43,676 bases of DNA from Opitutaceae bacterium (GTDB lineage: Bacteria > Verrucomicrobiota > Verrucomicrobiia > Opitutales > Opitutaceae): positions 1-43,676 of the forward strand of contig JABTUS010000014.1 in NCBI GenBank assembly GCA_015075305.1, written 5' to 3'. Below are positions 8,792 to 17,682 of the stretch, piece after piece. The notes under the pieces were generated by a model. It was given only the letters and a program-made list of their open reading frames with translations. It was not told the DNA's origin and did no database searches. How positions within the stretch are numbered: position 1 is the first letter of the stretch; every line of letters begins with the position of its first letter. The translations under genes and the position numbers were made by a program.

Positions 8792-9999
8792 AGGATTATC
8801 CAGATGCCGGTGACTCCGCTCGCGAGCGGCTCGAGCGCGACCTCCGCTCGACCGTGCGGGAGCTGAATGACGTCAAAGCGGCGCTGGATGAGCATTCGAT
8901 CGTGGCGATCACTGACGCCGCCGGAATCATCACCTACGTCAACGACAAGTTCTGCACGATTTCGAAATACCCGAGGGACGAATTGATCGGCCGCGATCAT
9001 CGGATCATCAATTCGGGTTTCCATTCAAAGGCGTTTTTTCGCGACTTGTGGGGCACAATCGGCGGAGGTCGGGTCTGGCGGGGAGAAATAAGAAACCGCG
9101 CAAAGGACGGCACACTCTACTGGGTCGACACGACAATCTTTCCGTTTCTCGACGAGAATGGAAAACCCATTCAGTATGTCGCAATCCGCACCGACATCAC
9201 GCGACGAAAGTCCGATGAAGAGGCGCTCCAGCAGCTGGCTTCCGAGTTGGCCGAAAAGAACCGAGAACTCGAAGCCATTGTCTACACGGTTTCCCACGAT
9301 CTGCGCTCGCCGCTCGTGAACATCCAGGGGTTTGGCAGACAGCTTCAGCGCGCCTGCGATGCGATCACCGCGGCCGCCCATGAGGCCGGTGACTCGCGCT
9401 GCGTGCCTGTCGGACGGCTGACACAGGCGGTTGATGTCACGATTCCCCAGGCGCTGCGCTTCATCAATGCGGGCATCGGCAGGATGGATGCCCTGATCGC
9501 CGGACTTCTGCGGTACTCGAGGCTGGGCAGGGTGGCGCTGGCGATGCAACCGCTCGACATGAACAGCATCCTGGGCGAGGTTGTTGCGGCGATGAAGTTT
9601 CAGCTCGATGAGGCGGGTGCCACAGTGCGTGTCGATTCACTTCCCATGTGCATGGGCGATGCGGTGCAAACAAACCGCGTCTTCGCGAACCTCCTCGACA
9701 ATGCGCTGAAATACCGCAGTCCGGAACGCCCGCCAGTCATCGAGGTGCGGGGGGAGGTGCGCAATGGACAGGCGGTCATTTCGGTGGCGGACAATGGCAT
9801 GGGCATCGCAGCGGAACATCAGGCCAGGGTGTTCCAGATATTCTTTCGACTGGATCCTGACAAGTCACCGGGGGAAGGCCTTGGGTTGACGATTGCCCAA
9901 CGTGTGCTCGAGCGGCAGAAAGGCAGAATCTGGATGCAAAGCCGGCTTGGTGAAGGGACCACATTTTTTATTTCACTGCCCGCAATTGAGTCGAACTGA
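8755..9999 (+). CDS. PAS-domain sensor histidine kinase, cytosolic
   Basis: This is an autophosphorylating sensor kinase that probably donates phosphate to the response regulator encoded next to it. With the ATG at 8755 the product is 414 residues: a short coiled-coil lead-in, a PAS domain at about 43-152 ([20 protein letters not shown] and a PAC-like end [10 protein letters not shown]), HisKA with the phospho-accepting His181 in [14 protein letters not shown], and HATPase_c with [17 protein letters not shown] and [12 protein letters not shown]. No membrane segment is seen, so the signal is cytosolic. The frame opens earlier at a TTG (8743) that overlaps the receptor remnant. The next gene follows 7 bases after the stop. 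The architecture resembles the small-regulator kinase pairs of the phytochrome-like group. Confidence 0.92.
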   Translation: MEASVCRPVSISKDYPDAGDSARERLERDLRSTVRELNDVKAALDEHSIVAITDAAGIITYVNDKFCTISKYPRDELIGRDHRIINSGFHSKAFFRDLWGTIGGGRVWRGEIRNRAKDGTLYWVDTTIFPFLDENGKPIQYVAIRTDITRRKSDEEALQQLASELAEKNRELEAIVYTVSHDLRSPLVNIQGFGRQLQRACDAITAAAHEAGDSRCVPVGRLTQAVDVTIPQALRFINAGIGRMDALIAGLLRYSRLGRVALAMQPLDMNSILGEVVAAMKFQLDEAGATVRVDSLPMCMGDAVQTNRVFANLLDNALKYRSPERPPVIEVRGEVRNGQAVISVADNGMGIAAEHQARVFQIFFRLDPDKSPGEGLGLTIAQRVLERQKGRIWMQSRLGEGTTFFISLPAIESN

Positions 10000-10006
10000 A
10001 GAAACC

Positions 10007-10438
10007 ATGAATGACCTGCCAACCATATTGATCGTCGATGATGATGAGGGACACGCCATTCTGATTCGCGAGAATCTCGAGGGCGCTGGAGTAAGGAATA
10101 CAATCATCCATTTCAGCGATGGACAGCGATTCTTTGATTACCTGGCCTTGGTTAGGACCCGGCTTCCGCGCGCCTTTGTGATCCTGCTGGATATTCGGAT
10201 GCCCAGGATGGATGGATTCGAGATACTACGGCGCTTGAAAGCGGATTCCGTGTTGAGGAAAATCCCTGTCATCATGCTGACGACCACCGACGACAGCCGG
10301 GAGGTCGAGCGCTGCCACGAGCTGGGTTGCAGTCTCTATCTGCAAAAACCGGTCGATCAGGATAGATTCAACGAGTCAATCCGTCGGCTCGGGTGGTTTC
10401 TGCCTCTGATGATGGTGCCGTCAGTCCCGGCCGCCTGA
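10007..10438 (+). CDS. Single-domain response regulator (CheY/Rcp1-like)
   Basis: This 143-residue protein is a lone receiver domain. The acidic pocket is DDDEG near residue 11, the phospho-acceptor is Asp62 in VILLDIRMPRMDGFE, the switch Thr is in MLTTTDD, and the conserved Lys is in LQKPVD. Its pattern (ILIVDDDEGHAILIRENL) and the long insert before the acceptor Asp resemble Rcp1-type regulators that partner phytochrome-like kinases. It starts at ATG 10007, immediately after the PAS kinase gene, so the two are probably cotranscribed cognates. There is no output domain, so it must act by protein contact or phosphorelay. Confidence 0.93.
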   Translation: MNDLPTILIVDDDEGHAILIRENLEGAGVRNTIIHFSDGQRFFDYLALVRTRLPRAFVILLDIRMPRMDGFEILRRLKADSVLRKIPVIMLTTTDDSREVERCHELGCSLYLQKPVDQDRFNESIRRLGWFLPLMMVPSVPAA

Positions 10439-10450
10439 TCCTGTCAGCCC

Positions 10451-11506
10451 TTGCCCGCCGCTCTTCCCGCCTCGCGCCTGCTGGTCGTCGATGACGATGA
10501 GGGTGTTCTCGTGCTCATGTCGGCGGCGCTGGTCGCCGAGCACCACGTTGTCAGCACCGCACGCTCGGCCCTCGCGGCGCGTCTGGCGCTGAAACATGAG
10601 AGACCGGATCTCATGATTCTCGACCTGAAGCTTCCTGATGGGGAGGGAGCCGATCTGGTCGCCCAGTTGCAGGAGGTCGCACCGGTTCCGTTTGTGATCG
10701 TGACCGGCCAGGGAGATGAGAAGGTCGCCGTTGAAATGATGAAGCAGGGTGCGCTGGACTACGTCCTGAAGGACACGGCGCTGATCAATCTGCTTCCGGG
10801 CGTGATCCGGCGGGCATTGAGGATTGTCACGCAGCAGCAGGCGCTTGCCGCGGCGCGCGTGGAGCATGAGCGGCTCGAACGGGAGATTCTTGCGGCCAGT
10901 GAACGCGAACGGCAGAGCATCGGGGCCGATTTGCACGACAATCTCGGCCAGCAGCTCACCGCGCTGGAACTCATGTGCACGACGCTCAAGGCCGATGCGG
11001 CGTCGCATCCCGAGCTCGCACAACGACTGGCGGCCATGGGTCGGATGCTCCGAGACGCCATCACGCAGACACGTGCCCTGGCACGGGGATTGGTTCCCGT
11101 CGGAAGCGAGCCCGGTGCATTGCAGGATGGTCTGACCGAACTGGCCGGACGAATTGCCACCCTGGGTCGCGGAACCTGCCGGCTGGAATGTCCCAAACCA
11201 GTGCTGGTGCCCGATCCCTACGTGGCGGGGCACCTGTACCGGATCGCGCAGGAAGCGGTGAACAATGCGGTCAAGCATGCACGGGCATCCCGGATCGTCA
11301 TCCGGCTGATGGAAACAAAGTCCGACTTGACCCTGGAGATTGCCGACGACGGCACGGGAATGGCGCGGGAGGAGCGTGCCAGTGGCAGGCACGGGATGGG
11401 CTTGGGTGTCATGCAGCACCGCGCAAGAGCCGTCGGGGCGGAGCTGACAGTGGCGTCCACGCGCAATGGCGTGACGGTGACCTGCCGTCTGATGAAGCGG
11501 CCATGA
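10451..11506 (+). CDS. Hybrid REC-HisKA_3 histidine kinase (NarL-type kinase)
   Basis: An N-terminal receiver domain (residues about 8-122, acceptor Asp58 in LMILDLKLPDGEG, Lys in YVLKDTA) is joined by a coiled coil to a HisKA_3 dimerisation domain with His162 in ERERQSIGADLHDNLGQQL, then a HATPase_c domain (AQEAVNNAVKHARA, DDGTGM, GMGLGVMQHRARAVGA). This is a soluble kinase that can receive phosphate at one end and transfer it to a NarL/LuxR-type regulator, exactly what is encoded next. The frame is closed upstream by the TGA of the preceding gene, so the start must be the TTG at 10451 or a later, less likely codon. The stop overlaps the next start (ATGA). It is probably the middle step of a relay. 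Confidence 0.9.
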   Translation: MPAALPASRLLVVDDDEGVLVLMSAALVAEHHVVSTARSALAARLALKHERPDLMILDLKLPDGEGADLVAQLQEVAPVPFVIVTGQGDEKVAVEMMKQGALDYVLKDTALINLLPGVIRRALRIVTQQQALAAARVEHERLEREILAASERERQSIGADLHDNLGQQLTALELMCTTLKADAASHPELAQRLAAMGRMLRDAITQTRALARGLVPVGSEPGALQDGLTELAGRIATLGRGTCRLECPKPVLVPDPYVAGHLYRIAQEAVNNAVKHARASRIVIRLMETKSDLTLEIADDGTGMAREERASGRHGMGLGVMQHRARAVGAELTVASTRNGVTVTCRLMKRP

Positions 11507-12225
11507 AGAAAGCGGAACGCAGGCCATCACCCATTCCATCCCTGTCAGGAGAGCGGCCCGGGGCGCTGGTTCGTCGGCGCATTCTTCTTGTGGACGATCA
11601 TCCTTTCATGCGCGCAGGCCTTGCGCAGTTGATCGATCGGCAGCCCGATCTGGTTGTATGCGGCGAGGCGGGGAATCCCGCCGAAGCGATGCTTTCGCTC
11701 TCCCGGTTGAAACCGGACCTTGTGCTCACAGATCTCACGATGCCGGGGCGAGGCGGGCTGGAGTTCATCAAGGACATCCTTGCCGCCGAGCCACACCTGC
11801 CGGTCCTCGTGGTCTCGATGCATGACGAACTGGTCTATGCCGAGCGAGTGTTGCGAGCCGGAGCAAGGGGCTACATAATGAAGGAGGCCGGAGGGGACAA
11901 TCTGCTGGCGGCCGTTCGACAGGTTCTCAACGGAGAGGTGCATGTGAGCCATCAGATCACATCCCGGATTCTCAATGCATTGTCCGACGCCAGGCCAAGA
12001 GGCTCGTCCTCTCCGATCCAGAAACTGACGGACCGCGAGTTTGAAATATTCCAGTTGATTGGCAATGGCAGAAGCACACGTGAGATTGCCTCCCAGCTTC
12101 ACCTGAGTTCCAAGACGATCGATGTGCATCGAAGCCACATCAAGCAGAAGCTCGGCCTGAAGGATGTGACGGCCCTGGTGCGGCATGCGGTGCGCTGGGT
12201 TGAAACCGGTGGCCGCCAGGGCTGA
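11503..12225 (+). CDS. LuxR/NarL-family response regulator
   Basis: This 240-residue regulator has an N-terminal receiver (RRRILLVDDHPFMRAGL, acceptor Asp77 in LVLTDLTMPGRGGLE, Lys in GYIMKEAGG) and a C-terminal LuxR-type helix-turn-helix (LTDREFEIFQLIGNGRSTRE and KTIDVHRSHIKQKL). It is the DNA-binding output of the four-gene signalling cluster. The ATG at 11503 overlaps the stop of the hybrid kinase by four bases, indicating translational coupling and cognate pairing. About 25 extra residues precede the receiver domain. The targets are unknown. Confidence 0.94.
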   Translation: MKKAERRPSPIPSLSGERPGALVRRRILLVDDHPFMRAGLAQLIDRQPDLVVCGEAGNPAEAMLSLSRLKPDLVLTDLTMPGRGGLEFIKDILAAEPHLPVLVVSMHDELVYAERVLRAGARGYIMKEAGGDNLLAAVRQVLNGEVHVSHQITSRILNALSDARPRGSSSPIQKLTDREFEIFQLIGNGRSTREIASQLHLSSKTIDVHRSHIKQKLGLKDVTALVRHAVRWVETGGRQG

Positions 12226-12290
12226 CGGGCGCGGTCAACGCCCGTCCATCCAGGACTTGCGCACCGGGCCCGTGATGTTTCCATCGGGGC

Positions 12291-13001
12291 ATGGGCAGCA
12301 ATGACTGGGTCGTTGGCTTCGATGCGGATGACACGCTCTGGCATAATGAGACGATTTTTGAGAGCGTGCATGTGAGATACCGCGCCCTGCTGGCGCGTTT
12401 TCACGACGCAGACACGGTCGATCGGGTGATGTTTGCGACGGAAATGCGGAACCTCGAGCGGTACGGTTACGGGATCAAGGGGTTCATGCTGTCCGCGATC
12501 GAAACCGCGATTGAGCTCAGCGAAGGCAGGATTGCCGCCGCTGAGATCCAGGAGCTCATCGTGCTCGGTCAGACCATGCTTTCGCATCCGGTGGAGCTTC
12601 TGGAAGGCATCCATGAAATCATACCGCGACTGGCCGGCAAACACCGGCTGCTTTTGGTCACGAAGGGCGACTTGAAGGATCAGCAGCGAAAGCTGGAGCG
12701 GAGCGGGCTCCTTCCGCATTTTTCCCATGTCGAAATCGTGCCGGAGAAGGACTTTTTGACATACGAGCGGATCCTTCGTCGCCACGATGTTGATCTCGGA
12801 CGGTTTGTGATGGTTGGCAACTCCGTGAAATCCGACATTCTGCCGGTGCTCGAACTCGGGGGAGCAGGAGTGCACATTCCCTATGCGCTCACCTGGGGAG
12901 CTGAGAAAGTGGATGTGATTCCCGCCTCGAACGGCAGGTTTCATCAATTGAATTCAGTCAGGGAGCTTCCCGCGCTGCTTTGCCAGCTTGTGGATCGATG
13001 A
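12291..13001 (+). CDS. HAD-superfamily hydrolase
   Basis: This 236-residue protein opens with WVVGFDADDTLWHNE, the HAD motif I with nucleophile Asp11 and acid/base Asp13. Motif II is LLVTKGD, motif III is the Lys region DLKDQQRKLERSG, and motif IV is MVGNSVKSDILPVLELG. A helical cap of about 90 residues follows motif I, as in phosphoglycolate phosphatase/DehII-like enzymes. The substrate cannot be told from sequence. It starts at ATG 12291, 65 bases after the LuxR regulator, and may be cotranscribed with it, though no functional link is evident. Confidence 0.9.
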   Translation: MGSNDWVVGFDADDTLWHNETIFESVHVRYRALLARFHDADTVDRVMFATEMRNLERYGYGIKGFMLSAIETAIELSEGRIAAAEIQELIVLGQTMLSHPVELLEGIHEIIPRLAGKHRLLLVTKGDLKDQQRKLERSGLLPHFSHVEIVPEKDFLTYERILRRHDVDLGRFVMVGNSVKSDILPVLELGGAGVHIPYALTWGAEKVDVIPASNGRFHQLNSVRELPALLCQLVDR

Positions 13002-13048
13002 GGGCGGGATCATCGCGGACGAATTTGTGAATGCCAATTGCCCGATGC

Positions 13049-14161
13049 TCAGGCTGCTGGAGGATCCTCTGCACCGGAGCGCCTCTGCGCCGGTACAGCC
13101 AGGGTCACCCGCAGCCCGCGACCGCTTGAATGATTGCGGGCGCGGATCGTGCCTCCGTGGAGCGAGGCGATGCGTTCGCACAGCGTGAGTCCGAGCCCCG
13201 CGCCCTGGGATGTTGAAGCGATCTCCGAATGGACATTGCGGACGAAGGGTTCGAATACACGGTAGTGCTGATCGACCGGCAGACCCGGACCTTCGTCGGT
13301 CATTACGAGCTGCCAGCGTCCGCCCCCCGCGAAACACTCGATCGTGATGGTGCCGTCGCGGGGAGAGACCGCGATGGCGTTTGAGAGCAGATTGAAGAAG
13401 AGTTGTCGAAGCAGGGCCTCATCGACAAGCTGCACACCGCCTGCGGATCTTGTTACAACGATGCGAATCCCATGTTCCCCGGCGATGCCTGAAGCATCGC
13501 GCGCGAGCGCATCGACCAACTCGGTCAGGTTGATGTGCTTCATGTTGACGAGAAGTGTCCCACTGCCGGCCTTTGTCAGAAACAGCACGCCATCGACGAT
13601 CCGCAGCAGGCGCGCCGTTTCCGCAGTGAGCTCACCCAGCATCAGCGCGGATTCACGATTGAGGGATGCATGCGGGAGAAGGCGTTCGGCGCGACGCTGG
13701 TTTTCCGAGAGAGCCGATTTCAATTCAAGCGCGGCGGCCTCGGTCAGCGCGTGTGTCTGTGAATTCGACGATTCCACTTTTTCAAACAGCTGGTTCAGTA
13801 CACCGCCGATGGCCGAAAGGTCATCCTGACCCTCGGTGAGATCGACCTGTCTGTCCATCGTGCGCTGGTTTGCGGTCTCGACGGAGGCGCGGAACGCCTT
13901 GAGCGGCCGAAGCAGCCGGCGCGCACCGATCCAACCCAGGGGGATGCAGCAGACCACTGCGGCGGCCAGTACGATTCCGGAGGCAAAAGAGAAATCAATG
14001 AGCTGATCGCGCTGCTGGGCGCTCAGACCGGTCTCTTGAAACATCCAGGCGCCGAAGAGCAGCGCGGCGCAGGTCAGGATGACCAGGGCCGCAGTCGCAA
14101 GCACAACGGCGCTCAGTCGGATGGCGACGTGACGGTCAAATGATCCTGCGGGCAAAGCCAT
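13049..14161 (-). CDS. HAMP-containing sensor histidine kinase with degenerate H-box
   Basis: With ATG 14161 the product has 370 residues: TM1 (about 15-40), a very short periplasmic loop, TM2 (about 58-78), a HAMP segment (RRLLRPLKAFRASVETAN), a dimerisation helix pair, and HATPase_c with QLFFNLLSNAIAVSP (N-box), DEGPGLP, VFEPFVR and GAGLGLTLCERI. The ATP-binding boxes look intact. The H-box position reads LTEAAALELKSAL where active kinases have a His followed by E-L/F-R/K-T-P-L, so Leu145 (codon CTT at 13729-13727) replaces the phospho-acceptor; CAT to CTT is one base. It may be a pseudokinase, a phosphatase, or a partner for another kinase. The frame is open further upstream, across the holA start. 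No response regulator is adjacent on this strand. Confidence 0.82.
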   Translation of the reverse strand: MALPAGSFDRHVAIRLSAVVLATAALVILTCAALLFGAWMFQETGLSAQQRDQLIDFSFASGIVLAAAVVCCIPLGWIGARRLLRPLKAFRASVETANQRTMDRQVDLTEGQDDLSAIGGVLNQLFEKVESSNSQTHALTEAAALELKSALSENQRRAERLLPHASLNRESALMLGELTAETARLLRIVDGVLFLTKAGSGTLLVNMKHINLTELVDALARDASGIAGEHGIRIVVTRSAGGVQLVDEALLRQLFFNLLSNAIAVSPRDGTITIECFAGGGRWQLVMTDEGPGLPVDQHYRVFEPFVRNVHSEIASTSQGAGLGLTLCERIASLHGGTIRARNHSSGRGLRVTLAVPAQRRSGAEDPPAA

Positions 14162-14284
14162 GGGAGATGCGGCGTCTGAGGATCCGCTCAAGGTGCTCGA
14201 AGGGCAAGCCTCCCGGATGCCGGGAAGCGCACCGGTTGAAATTCCCTCGCGTTCAGATCTCGAATCCGCGCACGCTTGCATCGC

Positions 14285-15424
14285 ATGTCTGAAAAGCGTT
14301 TCCAATTCATCTGTGGGGCGGATGACTTCCTCGTCAATCGTGCGGGGAAGGAGCGTCATGACGCGCTGGCGGAAGAAATCACGGATGAATTTTCGCGCGA
14401 TACACTCAGTGGATTCGCCAACAATGTCGGTGAGGTCGAGGCTGCGGTGAATCGTTTTCGAGAGAGTGTCCGGACGATCTCCATGTTCGGCGGGCGGCGG
14501 CTGGTATGGCTGAAGGATGTGAACTTCCTTGCCGACACCGTCACGGGGCGGGCTGAGGGCACGCTGAGCTGCGTCGAGGACCTGCAGGAGATTCTGGAAA
14601 CGGTCGATCCCCAGCACGTGGCGGTCCTGATCACGGCGTCACCCATCGATCGACGCCGGGCGTTCCCAAAATGGTGTGAAAAGCACGGCGATTTCGTCCT
14701 GGTGGGCGGTGGCGAGGGTGGGGCGACCGCCGAGGCGCTTGCCGGGATTGTGATGGCGGAAGCCAGAACGCTGGGAGCATCGTTCGGGCCCGGAGCGCTC
14801 GATCTGCTTCTGGCCAAGGTGGGTGCGAACACCCGGTTTCTGATCGAGGAAACGCGAAAGCTTGCAACCTATGCCATGCTTCCCGGCGTGCCGTCGGATG
14901 CTTCGACCGGGCGAGTGCTCATCGAGGAGCGCCATGTGGCGGAGCTGACCCCGAACGTCGCGGAGGGCGATTTCTTCGAGTCGGCGGAGGCGTTCTTCAG
15001 TGGTGATCTCGTCCGCACGCTCAAGGCCCTCGAATTGCACTTTTTTAACGGTGGTGACTCCCGGCCCGTGCTTGGAGCGCTGCAGAACCGCAATCGCCTG
15101 CTGCTGCAGATTCGTGCACTTGTTGATGCGGGGGAGGTGCGCGTCGGTCCGCGCGGGCTGGACGGCTTGTCACGCGCGGCGGGCGAATATGGCCGCCATT
15201 TTGCTGGTGCGGCTGACAAGAGCTCCTTCAATCTTTTCAGCCAGAACCCCTGGTATGCTGGCAGGCTCGCGGGTGGCGGAAAATTGCCGTCGATGAAGAG
15301 GCTGATCGACAATCAGTTCGAATTCGTGTCGGCCTTCGAGGAGATCATTCGCCGGCCAGGTGAGCAGCCGGAGGTGTTGCGCGATATGGCTGTACGCTGT
15401 CTGGCACCTGCCGCGGCGGGGTAG
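14285..15424 (+). CDS. holA: DNA polymerase III delta subunit (clamp-loader)
   Basis: HolA opens the beta sliding clamp in the clamp-loader complex. The 379-residue product begins MSEKRFQFICGADDFLVNR (the F-x-x-G-x-D/E-x-F/Y-L start of the family), includes LVWLKDVNFL and VAVLITASPIDRRRAFPKW typical of the domain I mini-AAA fold, and ends with the helical collar domain (NRNRLLLQIRALVDAG, NPWYAGRLAGGGK). The ATG at 14285 is preferred over an upstream in-frame TTG at 14276. It is divergent from the histidine kinase, with 123 bases between starts. HolA is weakly conserved, so the call rests on overall pattern and length. Confidence 0.85.
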   Translation: MSEKRFQFICGADDFLVNRAGKERHDALAEEITDEFSRDTLSGFANNVGEVEAAVNRFRESVRTISMFGGRRLVWLKDVNFLADTVTGRAEGTLSCVEDLQEILETVDPQHVAVLITASPIDRRRAFPKWCEKHGDFVLVGGGEGGATAEALAGIVMAEARTLGASFGPGALDLLLAKVGANTRFLIEETRKLATYAMLPGVPSDASTGRVLIEERHVAELTPNVAEGDFFESAEAFFSGDLVRTLKALELHFFNGGDSRPVLGALQNRNRLLLQIRALVDAGEVRVGPRGLDGLSRAAGEYGRHFAGAADKSSFNLFSQNPWYAGRLAGGGKLPSMKRLIDNQFEFVSAFEEIIRRPGEQPEVLRDMAVRCLAPAAAG

Positions 15425-15495
15425 CGGCAGGTCTTTGATGCAGTTCTGCGAGCATTGCCGGATCCCGTGTGTCAAGGCGGTGCGACTAAAAAGGA

Positions 15496-15525
15496 AAGAC
15501 CCGCCCCAGTGAGAGGGCGGGTCTT
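15496..15525 (-). terminator. Intrinsic terminator after the VPDSG-CTERM gene
   Basis: Perfect 11-bp inverted arms AAGACCCGCCC (15496-15506) and GGGCGGGTCTT (15515-15525) surround an 8-base loop. Read leftward, the stem is followed by TTTCCTTTTT, a U-rich tract, so it best serves the minus-strand gene ending at 15554. It may also stop holA transcripts from the other side, but no T tract follows in that direction. Confidence 0.85.
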
Positions 15526-15553
15526 GAGTCAAAATGGAATCAAGCCAGGCAGA

Positions 15554-16432
15554 TCAGGAGGCTTGCCTGCGACGGGAGATTCCGAAGAGAGCGAGGAGGC
15601 CCGCGCCGAGCAGCAATGCGGTGGATCCTGTATCAGGAACACTCGTGGCGCCACGCACTTCGAAGTTGTAAGTCCTGCTGGTACTGCCGGTGTTGATCGA
15701 GACGTTGTCGAAATAGTCGTCCTGGTTGATGTTGTAGGTGCCAATGCCCATCTGAAGACCGATCACGCGAGCATTGGGGAAATCAATGGGGTCACTGCTT
15801 TGGAATGCGGTCGCCCACTCGGCGAGCGAACGCAACGGCGGACCACCTGCGCCGCTGGGAATTTCAAATCCGCCATTCCACCACCAGCCTCCGGCGTTGT
15901 CGTTTCCGGATCCGGTATTCTGATCAATTGACAGATTGATCCAATCACCCTGTGTTGGGGTTCCCGCTCCATTTGGGAGGAGGTTCCAGTACGGCTCGTA
16001 TACAAGCGCGCCATAGTTGTCGCCAGATCCTGGCCCCGCAATGAGAAGCTTGATCGATGGGGCGGCAGCCGTTTCGGAGGTCGGGGACTTGAAGTAGCTG
16101 TAGCCCAGACTGATGTCAGCCAGCACGCTCGAGGCCGCGCCAAAGTCCCTGTAAGTGGTGACTTCTGCCTTGGCCGCAGTTGTCCCGTCGGTCGTCAGTC
16201 GGGCGGCCCCGGTGGGCAGCGGCTGATTGTTTTCGAGATTTCCACCGACGCCCGAAAGGTCGACGATGGTGGCGGTTCCGCCTGTGCGGACATCATTGGA
16301 ATACCAGGCATCCGGCACTTCCGAACCGGAAGCAACGGGAGTCTGAAAGGAATTGACGACGACTTGGCCAAAGCCTGGAGCCGCAATCAGGAGCGCAGTC
16401 AAGGCGGAGGCCGCTTGAACAACTAACTTCAT
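15554..16432 (-). CDS. Exported protein with VPDSG-type C-terminal sorting signal
   Basis: This 292-residue protein has an N-terminal signal peptide (MKLVVQAASALTALLIAAPG) and a C-terminal tripartite sorting signal: VPDTGSTALLLG, a hydrophobic helix, then basic SRRRQ. This is the VPDSG-CTERM variant of PEP-CTERM, known mainly from Verrucomicrobia and recognised by a dedicated exosortase that cleaves the signal and anchors the protein at the surface or in the matrix. No exosortase gene is in the window. The middle is Gly/Asn/Ser/Thr-rich with Trp-rich patches and looks like a beta-sandwich, but no family was recognised. A strong terminator follows, so it is probably monocistronic. Confidence 0.88.
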   Translation of the reverse strand: MKLVVQAASALTALLIAAPGFGQVVVNSFQTPVASGSEVPDAWYSNDVRTGGTATIVDLSGVGGNLENNQPLPTGAARLTTDGTTAAKAEVTTYRDFGAASSVLADISLGYSYFKSPTSETAAAPSIKLLIAGPGSGDNYGALVYEPYWNLLPNGAGTPTQGDWINLSIDQNTGSGNDNAGGWWWNGGFEIPSGAGGPPLRSLAEWATAFQSSDPIDFPNARVIGLQMGIGTYNINQDDYFDNVSINTGSTSRTYNFEVRGATSVPDTGSTALLLGAGLLALFGISRRRQAS

Positions 16433-16790
16433 GGCTGAATTTATTAAGTGAAACTGAACGTTGACCGGGAATTTCAGTTTGCGTGGTCATACGCACTTCC
16501 CGGATGGAATTACGCAGTGCCTAGCAAATTGTGTGCCGATCGCAAAAGCAGCCGTATTTTCTCCGCATGAGTGTCAATTAACTAATTACAAATAAACATA
16601 TTGTATGCTATTGTACCATGTCTAATGAATCAAAGAATTTATGCTAATCGAAAAGGTGACTGTAAATGACTTCGACAGCGCTCATCGGATGAAATTTTCA
16701 TCGATCATCACACCAATCGCGTAGGGCATTTCTGGCGGAAGCCATTGGATCGATCGCGGTCAGCAACGACCGACGGCACTCGCATCGCAT
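16433..16790. other. AT-rich intergenic region without a gene
   Basis: No credible reading frame was seen. The part from about 16540 to 16690 is clearly AT-rich (ATTA, AATAAACATA and TTTATG runs) compared with the surrounding GC-rich genes. It contains the upstream region of the VPDSG-CTERM gene on the minus strand, and lies downstream of surE. No confident promoter hexamers or hairpin are assigned. Confidence 0.6.
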
Positions 16791-17591
16791 TCAAACCTGT
16801 GGCACCGCCTGGAGGTTTCCAAGCGCCCGATAATCGATCAAGGTGTGGCTGATGCGGCCGGACTGGATTGCGCGATGGTCGGTGAGCTGATCTTTCGGCG
16901 AACAATCCGTGCCGTCCCGGAAAATGAATCGATGGGTGCCGTCATCGGCTGCCGGACTGAACAGCCCGGGCACGATGATGTGCGCGGGGATCGTGCGAAC
17001 GACCTCGGCATCCGGACGGCATGCGAGCGGAAAGTTGAGGTTGTGCACGATGAACGAACGGGACGGAGTCTCTTCTGCGAGTGACGGAACCATTCCGGCC
17101 GCGCGGGCAGCCGAAATCCGCACTGCCGCCAGAAGTTCCGCATCTGGCCGGCCCGATGCCAGCCGCAGGCGCTCGTAAAGCGCGGGCGACATCTCCTGGG
17201 AGAACGCCATCGCCGGATAGCCGTGAACCGCACCCTCCCAGGCGCCTCCGATCGTTCCACTGGCGAGGATGAAGCCAAGGGATGTGTTGCGTCCGATGTT
17301 TATGCCGGAAACAACCGCATCAATCTGAACGTCGCGCGGCAGAAGATGCGCGAGACCGATGTTGACGCAGTCGCTCGGAGTCCCGTCGACGCTCCAGGTT
17401 TCGCAGCCAAGGCCGACATCGACCTTTTCAGAGGTGACCGGGCGATGGCGGGATTTTGCCGCGCCGATCCAGCTCTGCTCCAACTTGGGCGCGACCACGT
17501 AGAGGGTGTGTCCCCCGGCACGAAGGGCGTGCACGAGTTCGTGAAGAAAGGCTGAGCCGATGCCGTCGTCGTTGGTTGCGAGAAGATTCAT
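16791..17591 (-). CDS. surE: 5'/3'-nucleotidase SurE
   Basis: SurE is a metal-dependent phosphatase acting on nucleoside monophosphates and is often linked to survival in stationary phase. The N-terminal MNLLATNDDGI carries the metal-binding Asp8 and Asp9, and Gly/Ser-rich active-site segments follow (VDGTPSDCVNIGL, VSGINIGRNTSLGFILASGT, GAWEG). The 266-residue length is typical. I start at ATG 17591 because it places the canonical (I/L)LxTNDDGI at the N-terminus; the frame also offers ATG 17618, which would add nine residues. It is a single gene here, without the pcm/rpoS neighbours of enterics. Confidence 0.95.
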   Translation of the reverse strand: MNLLATNDDGIGSAFLHELVHALRAGGHTLYVVAPKLEQSWIGAAKSRHRPVTSEKVDVGLGCETWSVDGTPSDCVNIGLAHLLPRDVQIDAVVSGINIGRNTSLGFILASGTIGGAWEGAVHGYPAMAFSQEMSPALYERLRLASGRPDAELLAAVRISAARAAGMVPSLAEETPSRSFIVHNLNFPLACRPDAEVVRTIPAHIIVPGLFSPAADDGTHRFIFRDGTDCSPKDQLTDHRAIQSGRISHTLIDYRALGNLQAVPQV

Positions 17592-17682
17592 CGTCACGAC
17601 GGTAGCGTGCGAGCCCATCCTGGCGATTCAGGAAACATGCACCGCCTTGCCTCGTACCGCTGCCTCGCCTAGGACATGCCGG

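Noticed and set aside
14162-14617. 150-residue N-terminal extension of the histidine kinase
   Set aside because: The extension is antisense to the start of holA and has no domain or membrane segment. ATG 14161 gives a normal two-TM kinase.
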